NCBI RefSeq assembly: GCF_027943945.1
Contig: NZ_AP027141.1
Location: 1,054,001-1,118,000 of the forward strand
Direction of reading: 5' to 3'
Origin: Microbacterium terricola
Lineage (GTDB): Bacteria > Actinomycetota > Actinomycetes > Actinomycetales > Microbacteriaceae
DNA: 64,000 nt
The position numbers were made by a program, and so were the translations under genes. The first letter of the stretch is position 1, and each line of letters begins with the position of its first letter. This document shows positions 27,035 to 35,258 of this stretch, piece after piece. Below the pieces are notes generated by a model, which was not told the origin of the DNA, did no database searches, and worked only from the letters and a program-made list of their open reading frames with translations.

Positions 27035-28231
27035 GTGGACCTCGACGTCAGCCTGTTCGTGATCCCGCTGCTCGCCGTCGCAGCGCCGCTGCTGGGGCGA
27101 CTCGTGGGGCGATGGGTGCGCATCCCGATCGTCGTGTTCGAGCTGCTGCTCGGCATCCTCGTCGGCCCGAGCGTGCTCGCCATCGTCGCGCCGACCGAGT
27201 TCATCGACGTGCTCTCGGAGTTCGGTCTGGCGCTCCTGTTCTTCGTAGCCGGGACCGAGATCGAGGCGTCCGCGCTGCGCGGACGCACCGGTCGGCGGGC
27301 GTGGTTCGGCTGGGTCGTCAGCTTCTGCGCGGGCACCGCACTGGGCTGGATCATCGCGCCGGGCATCGGCGCGGTCGTCATCGGCATCGCGCTGTCGTCG
27401 ACGGCGCTCGGCACGCTGCTGCCGATCATGCGCGACGCGAACGAGCTCTCCACGCCATTCGGCCGGTCGGTGATGGCGCTCGGCGCCGTCGGGGAGTTCG
27501 GACCGCTGATCGCGATCTCGATCCTGCTCGGCGGGCGGTCGCCGGGCGCCGCGACGGTCGTACTGCTGCTCTTCGCCGTCATCGCCGTCGCCGCCATCAT
27601 GCTCGCGCTCCGCATGCCGCAGGGGCGCCTGCATGAGTTCGTCAACTCGACCCTGCACACCTCCGGCCAGTTCGCGATCCGCGTCGTCTTCGCGATCGTG
27701 GCGTCCCTCGTGTTCCTCAGCCTGGTGATGGGCATCGACATGCTCCTCGGCGCCTTCACCGCCGGCATCGTGTGGCGCCTCATCATGCGCGACGCCACCG
27801 AGCACGACCGTCACGCCGTGGAGAGCAAGATCGAGGGCGTCGCCTTCGGGTTCCTCGTGCCGATCTTCTTCATCTACACAGGTGTCACCTTCGACCTGGC
27901 CGCACTGCTCGCGGACCCCCTGCTGCTCGCGCTCGTCGTCGCGGCGCTCATCGTGCTGCTCGCGGTGCGCGGAGGTCCGTCGGTGCTCGCCGCGCCCGTC
28001 GGGGCCGGCGCGCGCGAGCGGGCCGCGGTGATGCTGATGGGGGCGACGGGCCTGCCGATCATCGTCGCGGTCACCTCGATCGGCGTCGACGAGCAGATGA
28101 TGACGAGCGCGCAGGCTGCCGTGCTCGTCGGGGCCGGGATGCTGTCGGTGCTCCTGTTCCCGCTGATCGCGATGACGCTGCGCGGCGACTCGACCAAGGC
28201 CCCGGCCCAGCTGCGCGACGACGGGGCGTGA
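27035..28231 (+). CDS. Cation:proton antiporter, CPA2 (Kef-like) family
   Basis: A 398-residue membrane protein with about 11-12 hydrophobic spans. Family marks include PIVVFELLLGILVGPS, FGLALLFFVAGTEIE (acidic residues in the membrane), SSTALGTLLPIM and MGIDMLLGAFTAGIV. No RCK or NAD-binding tail is present, so it is the transport domain alone, most like actinobacterial Na+/K+:H+ exchangers. The GTG start at 27035 is used. The ion is not readable from sequence. Confidence 0.86.
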   Translation: MDLDVSLFVIPLLAVAAPLLGRLVGRWVRIPIVVFELLLGILVGPSVLAIVAPTEFIDVLSEFGLALLFFVAGTEIEASALRGRTGRRAWFGWVVSFCAGTALGWIIAPGIGAVVIGIALSSTALGTLLPIMRDANELSTPFGRSVMALGAVGEFGPLIAISILLGGRSPGAATVVLLLFAVIAVAAIMLALRMPQGRLHEFVNSTLHTSGQFAIRVVFAIVASLVFLSLVMGIDMLLGAFTAGIVWRLIMRDATEHDRHAVESKIEGVAFGFLVPIFFIYTGVTFDLAALLADPLLLALVVAALIVLLAVRGGPSVLAAPVGAGARERAAVMLMGATGLPIIVAVTSIGVDEQMMTSAQAAVLVGAGMLSVLLFPLIAMTLRGDSTKAPAQLRDDGA

Positions 28232-28281
28232 CGGGAGCCCGCACGGGACCGACGTTCAGGCCGAAGTGCTACAAAAGGGTC

Positions 28282-29190
28282 ATGGCCCACCCTCGTCGTG
28301 GCGTTCGCGTCGCGCTGATCGCCGCATCCGCCGTCGTCGTGGCGGTGCTCGCGGCGGCGTGGATGCTGCGCCCTGCCGAACAGCCGGCCGCATCGCCGTC
28401 CTCGACGGCTACGCCGAGGCAGACGCTGACGCCGACGCCGAGCGTCACCCCCTCACCGACCCGCACCCCCGCTGGCTACGCGGCGAACACCGCCGAGTAC
28501 GAGGGCGCCACGCTGCCCGCGATCACCGTGTTCGCCGTGAATCCCGCACTGGAGGTCGATGACGATCCGTACGGTGCGTTCACCGGCACGGTGGTCACCC
28601 CGCGCGAGGAGAGTGCGCCAGTCTTCGCCGACCCGGAGGGCGAGCCCGTCGGCGCGCTGCTGAGGGAGTACGTCCACGGCGGCAACACGGTGCCCGTGAT
28701 CGAGCGGCAGACGCACTGGGTGCGGGTGCTGCTGCCCGGGCGCAAGGCCGTGCCCTCGAAGGGGGATCCCTCCCAGGTCACCGGCTGGCTGCGCGTGGCG
28801 GATGTCGAGTTCGGCACCATCGACCCCGTCGTCGAGGTGAGCATCTCGAAGCGGACCATCGACATCGTGCGCTCCGGCGATCGTGACCGGATCGCCGATG
28901 ACTTCGGCTGGGGCACGGATCAGACGCCCACGCCGGTCGGCCGCACGTTCATCATGAAAGCGGCCGTGGTGCCGCAGTACTCGTACACCCGCGGCCACCC
29001 GATCGTCTATCTCGGGGTGCAGTCCCCGACGCTCGACGGCTTCGGCGGGGCGAGCGTCGCCGTGACGGCGTTCCATTACCACGATGCCCGGTCGGGCAAC
29101 ATCTCGAACGGCTGTCTGCGCGTCGACGTCGACGCCATCACGGCGCTGGCGAAGCTGCCGCTGGGAACCCCCGTGATCATCCGCGACTGA
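28282..29190 (+). CDS. L,D-transpeptidase (YkuD domain)
   Basis: A 302-residue exported enzyme making or modifying 3-3 peptidoglycan cross-links. The N-terminal helix (VALIAASAVVVAVLAAAW) is followed by a Ser/Thr/Pro linker of about 50 residues, then an SH3-like segment and the YkuD domain. Active-site landmarks are FHYHDA (His265-267) and SNGCLRV with the nucleophile Cys278. ATG at 28282 is 51 bases after the antiporter stop. A strong terminator follows. Confidence 0.9.
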   Translation: MAHPRRGVRVALIAASAVVVAVLAAAWMLRPAEQPAASPSSTATPRQTLTPTPSVTPSPTRTPAGYAANTAEYEGATLPAITVFAVNPALEVDDDPYGAFTGTVVTPREESAPVFADPEGEPVGALLREYVHGGNTVPVIERQTHWVRVLLPGRKAVPSKGDPSQVTGWLRVADVEFGTIDPVVEVSISKRTIDIVRSGDRDRIADDFGWGTDQTPTPVGRTFIMKAAVVPQYSYTRGHPIVYLGVQSPTLDGFGGASVAVTAFHYHDARSGNISNGCLRVDVDAITALAKLPLGTPVIIRD

Positions 29191-29202
29191 GGCGGGAAAG
29201 GG

Positions 29203-29240
29203 GGTGCGCCGCTGTCCGGGGGGTTGGACAGCGGCGCACC
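29203..29240 (+). terminator. Terminator after L,D-transpeptidase
   Basis: Perfect 15-base-pair stem (29203-29217 with 29226-29240; arm GGTGCGCCGCTGTCC) around an eight-base loop of mostly G. It starts 12 bases after the stop codon. Confidence 0.88.
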
Positions 29241-29569
29241 TAAGCACTGCAAGCAGTGCCAACACCGGACCTGTGTGACTGGTTCGGTTGCCCCACAGGT
29301 GGGGATCCGGTGCTTCTTGTGTCGGGTCGAGGGCCGTCATCGGCGCAGGGCCGTGCCAGCCGTCGGTTCGACGGTCTAGGCGGTGTCGCTCGATACCGGG
29401 GGGAATTTCGCGTCACCTTCCCTTCGGCCGAAGCCTCCGGGGTGGTCTTATTCAGAACGTACCGGTCATCGCGGGCCGGCGCATGTATTTCACCGAATGA
29501 ATCGGCGTGTCGTAGGAACACAATACCGTGACAAGCTTGGGATTCAAGTCACCTCAAGGGAGCGGTTCC
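29241..29569 (+). other. Gene-free region with several inverted repeats
   Basis: The 329 bases before the aldo/keto reductase show no supported gene. They hold CACTGC-AA-GCAGTG (29245-29258), CCCCAC-AG-GTGGGG (29291-29304), CCGTCG-GTT-CGACGG (29360-29374) and the palindrome CTTCGGCCGAAG (29422-29433). ACCTGTG and CACAGGT could enclose the second hairpin. The stretch could be a long leader or a small RNA; I found no match to SRP RNA, tmRNA or RNase P RNA signatures. Confidence 0.35.
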
Positions 29570-30574
29570 ATGTACACGCGTGAACTCGGGCGTACCGGCC
29601 GGCAGGTCTCCGCCATCGGACTCGGCACCTGGCAGCTCGGCGCCGATTGGGGCGCCGTCAGCGAGGACGATGCGCGGGCGGTGCTGGCAGCATCCGTCGA
29701 TCAGGGCGTCACCCTCTTCGATACGGCGGACGTGTACGGCGACGGTCGCAGCGAGTCGATCATCGGCGGCTTCCTCGCGGAGCGGCCCGGTCACGGGATC
29801 ACCGTGGCCACCAAGATGGGCCGTCGTCTCGCTCAGGAGCCTGAGAACTACTCGCCCGAGAACTTCCGCGCCTGGACCGACCGTTCGCGCCGGAATCTCG
29901 GGGTCGACACTCTCGACCTTGTGCAGCTGCACTGCCCGCCCACCGCGGTGATCGAGGCGGATGCCACGTACGACGCACTGGACGCGCTGGTCGCCGACGG
30001 GACGATCGCCGCCTACGGCGTGTCGGTCGAGACGACCGCGCAGGCGCTCGCCGCCATCGCGCGGCCGCACGTGACGAACGTGCAGATCATCCTGAACCCG
30101 TTCCGGCTGAAGCCGCTCGACGAGGTGCTGCCCGCCGCCGCCGACGCGGGGGTGTCGATCTTCGCCCGTGTGCCGCTCGCGTCGGGGCTGCTGAGCGGCA
30201 AGTACACGACGTCGACGACTTTCTCGGCCGACGACCACCGCAGCTACAACCGGCACGGCGAAGCATTCGACAAGGGCGAGACGTTCTCGGGCGTCGACTT
30301 CGAGACCGGACTGGATGCTGTCGCCGCCCTCGCCGCTGCGCTCCCCGCAGGAGTGTCGCTGCCGGCGGCATCGCTCGCCTGGGTGGCGTCGCGGATCGGG
30401 GTGACCTCGGTGATCCCCGGTGCACGCACCGTGGCGCAGGCGGAGTCGAACGCGGCGGCCGCTGCCCTGCTCGACCCGGCGACCGCCGGTGCATTCGACG
30501 TCGAGGCGTTCGACGCGGCGGTGCGCGAGGTGTACGACTCCCGGCTCCGGGCGACGATCCACCCGCAGTGGTGA
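29570..30574 (+). CDS. Aldo/keto reductase
   Basis: A 334-residue NADPH-dependent oxidoreductase. The catalytic tetrad is readable: Asp51 and Tyr56 in FDTADVYGDGRSE, Lys82 in VATKMGRR and His121 in LVQLHCPP. The C-terminal VIPGARTVAQAESN binds the cofactor 2'-phosphate. The length matches the YghZ/Tas-like branch. ATG at 29570 follows AAGGGAG. Substrate is unknown. It is alone on its transcript. Confidence 0.9.
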   Translation: MYTRELGRTGRQVSAIGLGTWQLGADWGAVSEDDARAVLAASVDQGVTLFDTADVYGDGRSESIIGGFLAERPGHGITVATKMGRRLAQEPENYSPENFRAWTDRSRRNLGVDTLDLVQLHCPPTAVIEADATYDALDALVADGTIAAYGVSVETTAQALAAIARPHVTNVQIILNPFRLKPLDEVLPAAADAGVSIFARVPLASGLLSGKYTTSTTFSADDHRSYNRHGEAFDKGETFSGVDFETGLDAVAALAAALPAGVSLPAASLAWVASRIGVTSVIPGARTVAQAESNAAAAALLDPATAGAFDVEAFDAAVREVYDSRLRATIHPQW

Positions 30575-30590
30575 CCCTGGGGTAGTCCGC

Positions 30591-32078
30591 TCACGCGCCC
30601 GCGTGCGCGCGCTCGTGCCGGGTGACCAGCCGCGTCGGCGAGGCCGTGACGCATCGCCACCGCTGGAGGGGATCCCACCAGACCGGTCCGCGGATCTCGG
30701 GCACGCCGTGGTTCATCCGGATCTGCCAGCCGCTCGCCTCGAACGTGCGGTGATGATGCCAGCACAGCGGGACGCCGTTGCACGTCGAGGTCGGTCCGCC
30801 CTTGCTGTGCTCGGTGACGTGGTGGATCTCGCACCACGCGGGCGGCACATGGCAGCCGGGGATGATGCATCCGCCGTCGCGCTCGTAGATTGCCCGACGC
30901 TGATGGTGGGTGAAGACGCGATCGGTGGTCGTGAGGGAGATGATGCGGTCGTTCCGGTCGAAGACCACGCGCTGGATCGCGCCGACGCACCCGGTGTGGC
31001 GGGCGAGGCCGAGCGGCTGGGGTGCGTCGACGCCCTGCAGGAAGGCGTGCCCGCGACCGCTCTCGAGGTCTTCCTGCCGCACCGAGACCACCAGGGTCGG
31101 GGGAGCGCCGCCGATGCTCGGCACGCTGCCCGAGCCGGCCACCTTCGCGAGGATCGTCGCGAGCACGTCGTGCTGCTTCTGCGGATGCGTACGAGGGTCG
31201 GTGTAGTCCGCGTCGGGCTCGGCGATCGGGTCGCCATCGGCGTCGGCGTCGGTATTCTCTGACCCGGCAGCCGCGTCGTCGGGATCCTCGCAGAACCAGG
31301 GACCGCGCGTGAACGCGGGATCGACCTTCGGGTTCAGCATGCTGTCGCTGAGCAGCCGGAACTGCGCCGCCACCTCGGTCAGCAGGTGACCGTGGAACGG
31401 CACGAGCCCGTTGCGCTCGTGGCCGAACACGAGGCCGCGCTTGCGCTCGGCGCGGTCTTCTCGCGGCTCGGAGCCGTCGGGGTCGAGGTACATCGCCCAG
31501 ACGAGCGCCATCTGCCGCAGATCGGCCGCCGTGGCCGGAGGAGCGTCCCCGGCGCCCTCGCCGCGTGCGGCGCGCCCGAGCTCGTCGTCGGCAGCCGCCC
31601 GAGCCTCTGCCGATACCGTCGGAGCCAGCTCGTCGAGCGGGCCGGAGATCGCGAGTACGCCGTCGATGCCGACGAATCCTGCTGCCAGCGCGGCGTACAG
31701 ACCCGGGTACCGCGGGTGACGTTCGCCGCTGGTCGCATCGACGCGCCCGATCACGGCGCGCCCCGCCTTCACGTACCGGTTCGCCGTCTGCGGTGCCACG
31801 AGGGAGACGCGCTCGACCAGCTCGGCGACCGAGCGGCACCCCATGCGCGAGCTGAGTCGCTGGTCGCGATCGAGCCACCGATCTGAGCGTTCGTCGACGT
31901 GCCCTGCGGCCGCGGCCAGAAGGGCCTCGGCATGCCTGCTGACTCGTGCCGCGGCGGCCATCGTCGCGAGGATCTGCGGGTCGGTCGCCGCGCCCAGCAG
32001 GTCGGAATCGAAGACCTCGGCGACCAGCGCGGAGAGCGCGGTGTCGAGCTCTCCGAGTCGGGCGATGAGGTCTTCCAT
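30591..32078 (-). CDS. DUF222/13E12 protein with HNH endonuclease domain
   Basis: A 495-residue protein of the actinobacterial 13E12 repeat family. A long helical DUF222 region (about residues 1-330) is followed by the HNH nuclease: CIIPGC, WCEIHHVTEHSKGG, then NGVPLCWHHH, giving the zinc Cys and the His-Asn-His residues. An acidic low-complexity stretch (ENTDADADGDPIAEPDAD) interrupts DUF222. Families of these genes exist in many copies per actinobacterial genome; the role is unknown and mobile or phage-related ancestry is suspected. It converges on the aldo/keto reductase. Confidence 0.88.
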   Translation of the reverse strand: MEDLIARLGELDTALSALVAEVFDSDLLGAATDPQILATMAAAARVSRHAEALLAAAAGHVDERSDRWLDRDQRLSSRMGCRSVAELVERVSLVAPQTANRYVKAGRAVIGRVDATSGERHPRYPGLYAALAAGFVGIDGVLAISGPLDELAPTVSAEARAAADDELGRAARGEGAGDAPPATAADLRQMALVWAMYLDPDGSEPREDRAERKRGLVFGHERNGLVPFHGHLLTEVAAQFRLLSDSMLNPKVDPAFTRGPWFCEDPDDAAAGSENTDADADGDPIAEPDADYTDPRTHPQKQHDVLATILAKVAGSGSVPSIGGAPPTLVVSVRQEDLESGRGHAFLQGVDAPQPLGLARHTGCVGAIQRVVFDRNDRIISLTTTDRVFTHHQRRAIYERDGGCIIPGCHVPPAWCEIHHVTEHSKGGPTSTCNGVPLCWHHHRTFEASGWQIRMNHGVPEIRGPVWWDPLQRWRCVTASPTRLVTRHERAHAGA

Positions 32079-32209
32079 GCCCCCATTCTGGTGAGGGCCT
32101 CCGACATTGAAACACCCAGATCAAGCGGCAGAAAGCAGCCTGTGGACAACCTTCCGGATGTCGTGTCTGGGGAGGAACGGTCACCGCATCCACGCGGTAC
32201 CGTGGCACG

Positions 32210-32623
32210 ATGCCCGCCCGTCGCCTGACCGCTCTCGCACTGCTCCTCGGCGTGATCGCCGCCGGCCTCCTGGTGCACGCGACGCTGCCCGACAACGCCG
32301 CATCCGACATCGCGGGCGACGCGCTCTACGCGGTGGCCGCCTACCTCGCCGTCGTGCTCATCGCGCCATGGTGGTCGCCGCTCGTCGCGGGCGCGGTCGC
32401 CGCCGCCTGGTGCCTCGCCATCGAGCTGTTCCAGCTCACCGGCATCCCGCTGCGGCTGGGCGAGGTGTTCGCGCCCGCGATGCTCGTGCTCGGCACCGTC
32501 TTCGACCCGCGCGATCTGGTGATCTATCTCGTCGCGGTGGGGGCAGCATCCGCTCTCGACGCGGTGGTCAGAACTCGAGTCGCATCACGACGCGCCGCTT
32601 CGTCGGGTGCGACGCCTCGCTGA
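32210..32623 (+). CDS. DUF2809-family membrane protein
   Basis: A 137-residue protein with four membrane segments. It matches DUF2809 in DALYAVAAYLAVVLIAP, WCLAIELFQLTGIP and FDPRDLVIYLVAVGAAS. Function unknown. Its last 56 bases overlap the convergent GNAT gene, an unusually long antisense overlap for two real genes. Confidence 0.8.
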   Translation: MPARRLTALALLLGVIAAGLLVHATLPDNAASDIAGDALYAVAAYLAVVLIAPWWSPLVAGAVAAAWCLAIELFQLTGIPLRLGEVFAPAMLVLGTVFDPRDLVIYLVAVGAASALDAVVRTRVASRRAASSGATPR

Positions 32624-33176
32624 AGCCGGCTGCCAGGAACGGCCCCACCGCGCCGACGTTCATCTCGTCCCAGATGACCTGGGTGCCGCCGGTGAGCATC
32701 GGGTAGCCCTCGACCGCCGCGGCACCGTGGTCGCGGGCGTACTCCGCGGCGGCCGCGACCAGGGGATAGGTCAGCCCGCGTCCGCGATAGCCCTTGCGCA
32801 CGATCATGCAGGCGATCGCCCACACGGTCGGGTCGTCCTTGTCCTCGGCGCGCTCCTTCCACGGCACGGGAGAGCCGCGCAGGCGCCCGTAGACGCCGCG
32901 GCGGTCGACGGCGCACCACGCGACCGGCTCGTCGTCGAGGTACCCGACGATGCCGATCGTCTCGCTCGCACGCGGATCGCCGCAGTGGACCTCCGAACGG
33001 AGGATGCTGGCCCGCTCCGTGACCGGCAGGTGCCACCAGTCGTGGTCGCCCAGGCGCTGTCGCTCGCACTGGCAGACGCCCGCCGCGCCGGTGAGGATCG
33101 CCTGCAGGTCGTCCCACGTCGCCTCGTTCGCGGGGACGACGCGCAGATCGTCCGACGACGGGGGAGCGGTGCCCAT
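32568..33176 (-). CDS. GNAT-family N-acetyltransferase (CQC subgroup)
   Basis: A 202-residue acetyltransferase. It has CQCERQR near the start, DDPTVWAIACMIVRKGYRGRG with the acetyl-CoA loop, then AAVEGYP and FLAAGFSEAS. It is a paralogue of the gene at 11295-11876. The paired Cys may be metal-binding or redox-active; substrate unknown. ATG at 33176 begins 31 bases from the divergent DUF1905 gene. Confidence 0.8.
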   Translation of the reverse strand: MGTAPPSSDDLRVVPANEATWDDLQAILTGAAGVCQCERQRLGDHDWWHLPVTERASILRSEVHCGDPRASETIGIVGYLDDEPVAWCAVDRRGVYGRLRGSPVPWKERAEDKDDPTVWAIACMIVRKGYRGRGLTYPLVAAAAEYARDHGAAAVEGYPMLTGGTQVIWDEMNVGAVGPFLAAGFSEASHPTKRRVVMRLEF

Positions 33177-33207
33177 GCCGAGAGAGTAGCCCTCGTACGC
33201 TGGACCC

Positions 33208-33495
33208 GTGCACGTGGAATTCGAGGGCGACGTCTACCGCTGGAGGGCGCGCGAGCAGGATTGGTTCTTCGTCGCGCTGCCCGTGGAGCTCAGCGAGATG
33301 ATCCGCGAGATTCCGCGGCCACCGCGGGGTTTCGGGTCCATCCCCGTCACCGCGCGCATCGGCGACTTCGAGTGGCGGACCTCGATCTTCCCCGACTCGG
33401 CACAGGGCACGTTCGTGCTGCCGCTGAAGAAGGCGGCGAGGGATGCCGGCGCCCTCGCGGAGGGCGACGTTGCGGTTCTTGCGCTGATCTTGTGA
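33208..33495 (+). CDS. DUF1905-family small protein
   Basis: A 95-residue beta-barrel protein of the DUF1905 family, recognised from FEGDVYRWRA, WFFVALPVELSEMI, RGFGSIPVTARIG and WRTSIFPDSAQGTFVLPLKK. The family is widespread and lacks a defined role. GTG start at 33208. Its stop codon lies within the TGTGAC repeats of the pilA control region. Confidence 0.87.
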   Translation: MHVEFEGDVYRWRAREQDWFFVALPVELSEMIREIPRPPRGFGSIPVTARIGDFEWRTSIFPDSAQGTFVLPLKKAARDAGALAEGDVAVLALIL

Positions 33496-33505
33496 CTCGT
33501 GTGAC
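33491..33505 (+). promoter_or_regulatory. TGTGAC direct repeats upstream of pilA (two copies, 9-base period)
   Basis: TGTGACTCG-TGTGACAAG starts at 33491; the two TGTGAC cores are nine bases apart. The nearest edge is 21 bases before the -35 box of the pilA promoter. A three-copy array with the same period and core occurs upstream of pilB. A position just upstream of -35 suits an activator that binds in a head-to-tail row. Confidence 0.55.
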
Positions 33506-33526
33506 AAGAGTTAACAAAGTTGAGTA

Positions 33527-33556
33527 TTGACAGGAACATGAGAGATCTCTCATGAT
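33527..33556 (+). promoter_or_regulatory. Predicted pilA promoter
   Basis: The -35 box TTGACA (33527-33532) and -10 CATGAT (33551-33556) are 18 bases apart. Transcription would start about 33563, giving a leader of roughly 157 bases before pilA. The match is good for the housekeeping sigma factor. Confidence 0.55.
33537..33554 (+). promoter_or_regulatory. 18-base perfect palindrome within the pilA promoter
   Basis: CATGAGAGATCTCTCATG reads the same on both strands and fills the spacer, touching the -10 box. It is a likely operator for a dimeric repressor, or for a MerR-type activator that twists the spacer. No candidate regulator gene is adjacent. Confidence 0.6.
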
Positions 33557-33571
33557 TGGCCCTGGAGAGGG

Positions 33572-33653
33572 AAGTACCGCTGGGGAGCGAGTACCACCAA
33601 CCCGGCTTTTGGGGGGCTGGGCGGTACTTGTGATGCCGAGGAGTGATCCTCGG
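33572..33653 (+). ncRNA. Structured 5' leader of pilA
   Basis: An outer stem AAGTACCGC/GCGGTACTT (33572-33580 with 33621-33629, nine perfect pairs) encloses an inner hairpin CCGGC/GCTGG (33602-33606 with 33616-33620). A second hairpin CCGAGGA-GTGA-TCCTCGG (33636-33653) has a GNRA tetraloop. This resembles a riboswitch-like or stabilising leader. It does not match the consensus I know for c-di-GMP-I/II, c-di-AMP or SAM riboswitches. The ribosome site AGGGAG follows at about 33704. Confidence 0.45.
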
Positions 33654-33719
33654 ACCCGCGAATGTCGTGCAGCGCTCGAGAGCTGATCTCAATCACACGA
33701 GTCAGGGAGACCCGCACAC

Positions 33720-34115
33720 ATGCGCACAACCATCCACAACTACCTGGCGGCCGAGAAGGCACGCCGTGAGGAGTCCGGCGAGGCCGGCTTCTCGCTCATC
33801 GAGCTCATCGTCGTCGTCGTGATCCTCGGCATCCTCGCCGCGATCGCGGTGCCGGTGTTCCTCGGCCTGCAGGGCCAGGCCCAGCAGAGCGCCCTCGAGT
33901 CGATCACCGCCAACGGTGCCTCGCAGACCGCGTCGGACATCTCACAGGGCAACGAGGCGGACATCGCCGCCAACCTGACCGCTCTCGCCGGTCAGAGCGA
34001 TGCGCAGCTGGACGGCATCACGCTCACCAACAACGGTGTGACGACGATCGACGGCTACTGCGTCACGGGTGCTGCCACCGGCCTCACCTCGGTTACGTCG
34101 GGCCCCGGCTGCTAA
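33720..34115 (+). CDS. pilA: Type IV major pilin PilA
   Basis: Structural subunit (131 aa) of a type IV pilus. A 23-residue basic leader ends in Gly; cleavage and methylation would occur at Phe24 in G|FSLIELIVVVVILGILA, with the conserved Glu5. The hydrophobic helix packs in the pilus core. The C-terminal Cys114 and Cys131 enclose a D-region loop. The single-gene unit between a promoter and a strong hairpin suggests high expression relative to the genes behind it. ATG 33720 has AGGGAG somewhat far upstream (ten bases). Confidence 0.92.
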   Translation: MRTTIHNYLAAEKARREESGEAGFSLIELIVVVVILGILAAIAVPVFLGLQGQAQQSALESITANGASQTASDISQGNEADIAANLTALAGQSDAQLDGITLTNNGVTTIDGYCVTGAATGLTSVTSGPGC

Positions 34116-34128
34116 TCAAGCCACTTCC

Positions 34129-34165
34129 GCCGAGGCCGGTCCCGATCCGTCGGGCCGGCCTCGGC
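34129..34165 (+). terminator. Hairpin between pilA and the minor pilin genes
   Basis: Arm GCCGAGGCCGG (34129-34139) pairs with CCGGCCTCGGC (34155-34165), extended by CCCG/CGGG inside, loop ATCCGT. No T-run. It probably terminates most transcripts after pilA while letting some enter the downstream operon, or protects the pilA 3' end. Confidence 0.65.
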
Positions 34166-34197
34166 ATCCCTCTATGACGGACCAGGGGAGGTGAGTC

Positions 34198-34611
34198 ATG
34201 GCAGAGCGTCACCAAGAGCGCGGTTTCAGCCTCATCGAGGTGGTCATCGCGATATTCGTGTTCGCCGTGATCTCGCTCGCCATCCTTCCTCTCGCCATCC
34301 AGGCCGCAGCCCTCAGCACCGTCAATCGGGACCAGGCTGCGGCGAACGCATTGGCGTCGTCGCAGCTCGCGGGAATCCGCTCGAGCTTTCCGGACGACAG
34401 CACCAACTCGTGCGCCGCGGTCCGTGCGACGCAGATCACGCAGGTGAAGGACCCCGCCGAGACCGACCTCACGGCAAACCTCGTCGTGTCCGCGTGTCCC
34501 GCCTCGTATCCGGGCGTCGTGACGATCACCGCGACCGTCTACGACCCCGCGGAATCCTCCACCGACGCCGTCGTGACGATGGCGACCCAGATCGTGGTGA
34601 CCGCATCATGA
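34198..34611 (+). CDS. Minor type IV prepilin, PilV-like
   Basis: A 137-residue prepilin. A short leader MAERHQERG is followed by the cleavage site and FSLIEVVIAIFVFAVISLA with Glu5. The globular part has two Cys (SCAAVR and SACPASY) that can form a disulfide. Position as the first of three minor pilins suggests a PilV/GspI-like role in the priming complex. It overlaps the next gene by four bases. Confidence 0.85.
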   Translation: MAERHQERGFSLIEVVIAIFVFAVISLAILPLAIQAAALSTVNRDQAAANALASSQLAGIRSSFPDDSTNSCAAVRATQITQVKDPAETDLTANLVVSACPASYPGVVTITATVYDPAESSTDAVVTMATQIVVTAS

Positions 34612-35258
34612 TCCGCGAGCGGCTCCGGGACGATCGGGGCATGACCGCCATCGAGCTCGTCATCTACGTCGTGATCACGGCACTCCTGCTCGGGGTGATC
34701 GGCGGCATCCTCATCGCCGGGATGCGCTCGACCATCACGACCGGCGACCGCGATCTGGCGACCGGCACGGTCCAGGCGATCAGCACGTCGCTGTCGAGCG
34801 ACATCCGCAATGCATCTGCCGTCGCCCTCACCCAGACCGGCACGTCGACCATCGTCCGCGCCAAGGTCGCGACCGGGCGCACCGACTGGGAGTGCCGCGC
34901 ATACGCCGTGGTCGACCTGCAGACATGGAATGACAGCACCGTCACCAACGGAGCCGATGGCCGCTTCGAGCTGCGGGTGCTCACGTATGACGACGCCGCC
35001 ACGATCACGGCCCCCGTCCCGACGACCGCGTGGGGTGTGCTCTCGAGGGATGTGCAGCGTGTCGAGGTCGCCGCGACCCCGTCGCCGGCTCCCACGCCGA
35101 GCCACCTGCCCTACTTCGCGCTGACCGGCGGCGCGCTCTCGTGGAACCTCGCCGCGCTCGCCTCGGCGAACGCCTCGTTCAATGACGGCGAGACCGTCGC
35201 ACTCACGGGCGCCGCCGTCGCTCGCGCCCATGATGAAGGGACGACGAAATGCTGGTGA
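34608..35258 (+). CDS. Minor type IV prepilin, PilW-like
   Basis: A 216-residue prepilin. The leader ends DDRG and the mature end is MTAIELVIYVVITALLLGV with Glu5. The remaining part is a beta-rich domain with a Pro/Ala/Thr linker (VAATPSPAPTPSHLPYF) and two Cys. It resembles PilW/GspJ in position and size. ATG overlaps the previous stop (ATGA) and its end overlaps the next gene by ten bases. Confidence 0.85.
   Translation: MIRERLRDDRGMTAIELVIYVVITALLLGVIGGILIAGMRSTITTGDRDLATGTVQAISTSLSSDIRNASAVALTQTGTSTIVRAKVATGRTDWECRAYAVVDLQTWNDSTVTNGADGRFELRVLTYDDAATITAPVPTTAWGVLSRDVQRVEVAATPSPAPTPSHLPYFALTGGALSWNLAALASANASFNDGETVALTGAAVARAHDEGTTKCW

Noticed and set aside
29241..29340. Signal recognition particle RNA
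   Set aside because: The conserved GGTC-AGG-CCGGAAGG-AAGCAGC type core is absent.
33563..33719. c-di-GMP riboswitch before pilA
   Set aside because: The conserved GEMM-I core and the class II pseudoknot sequence are not found; only a generic structured leader is supported.
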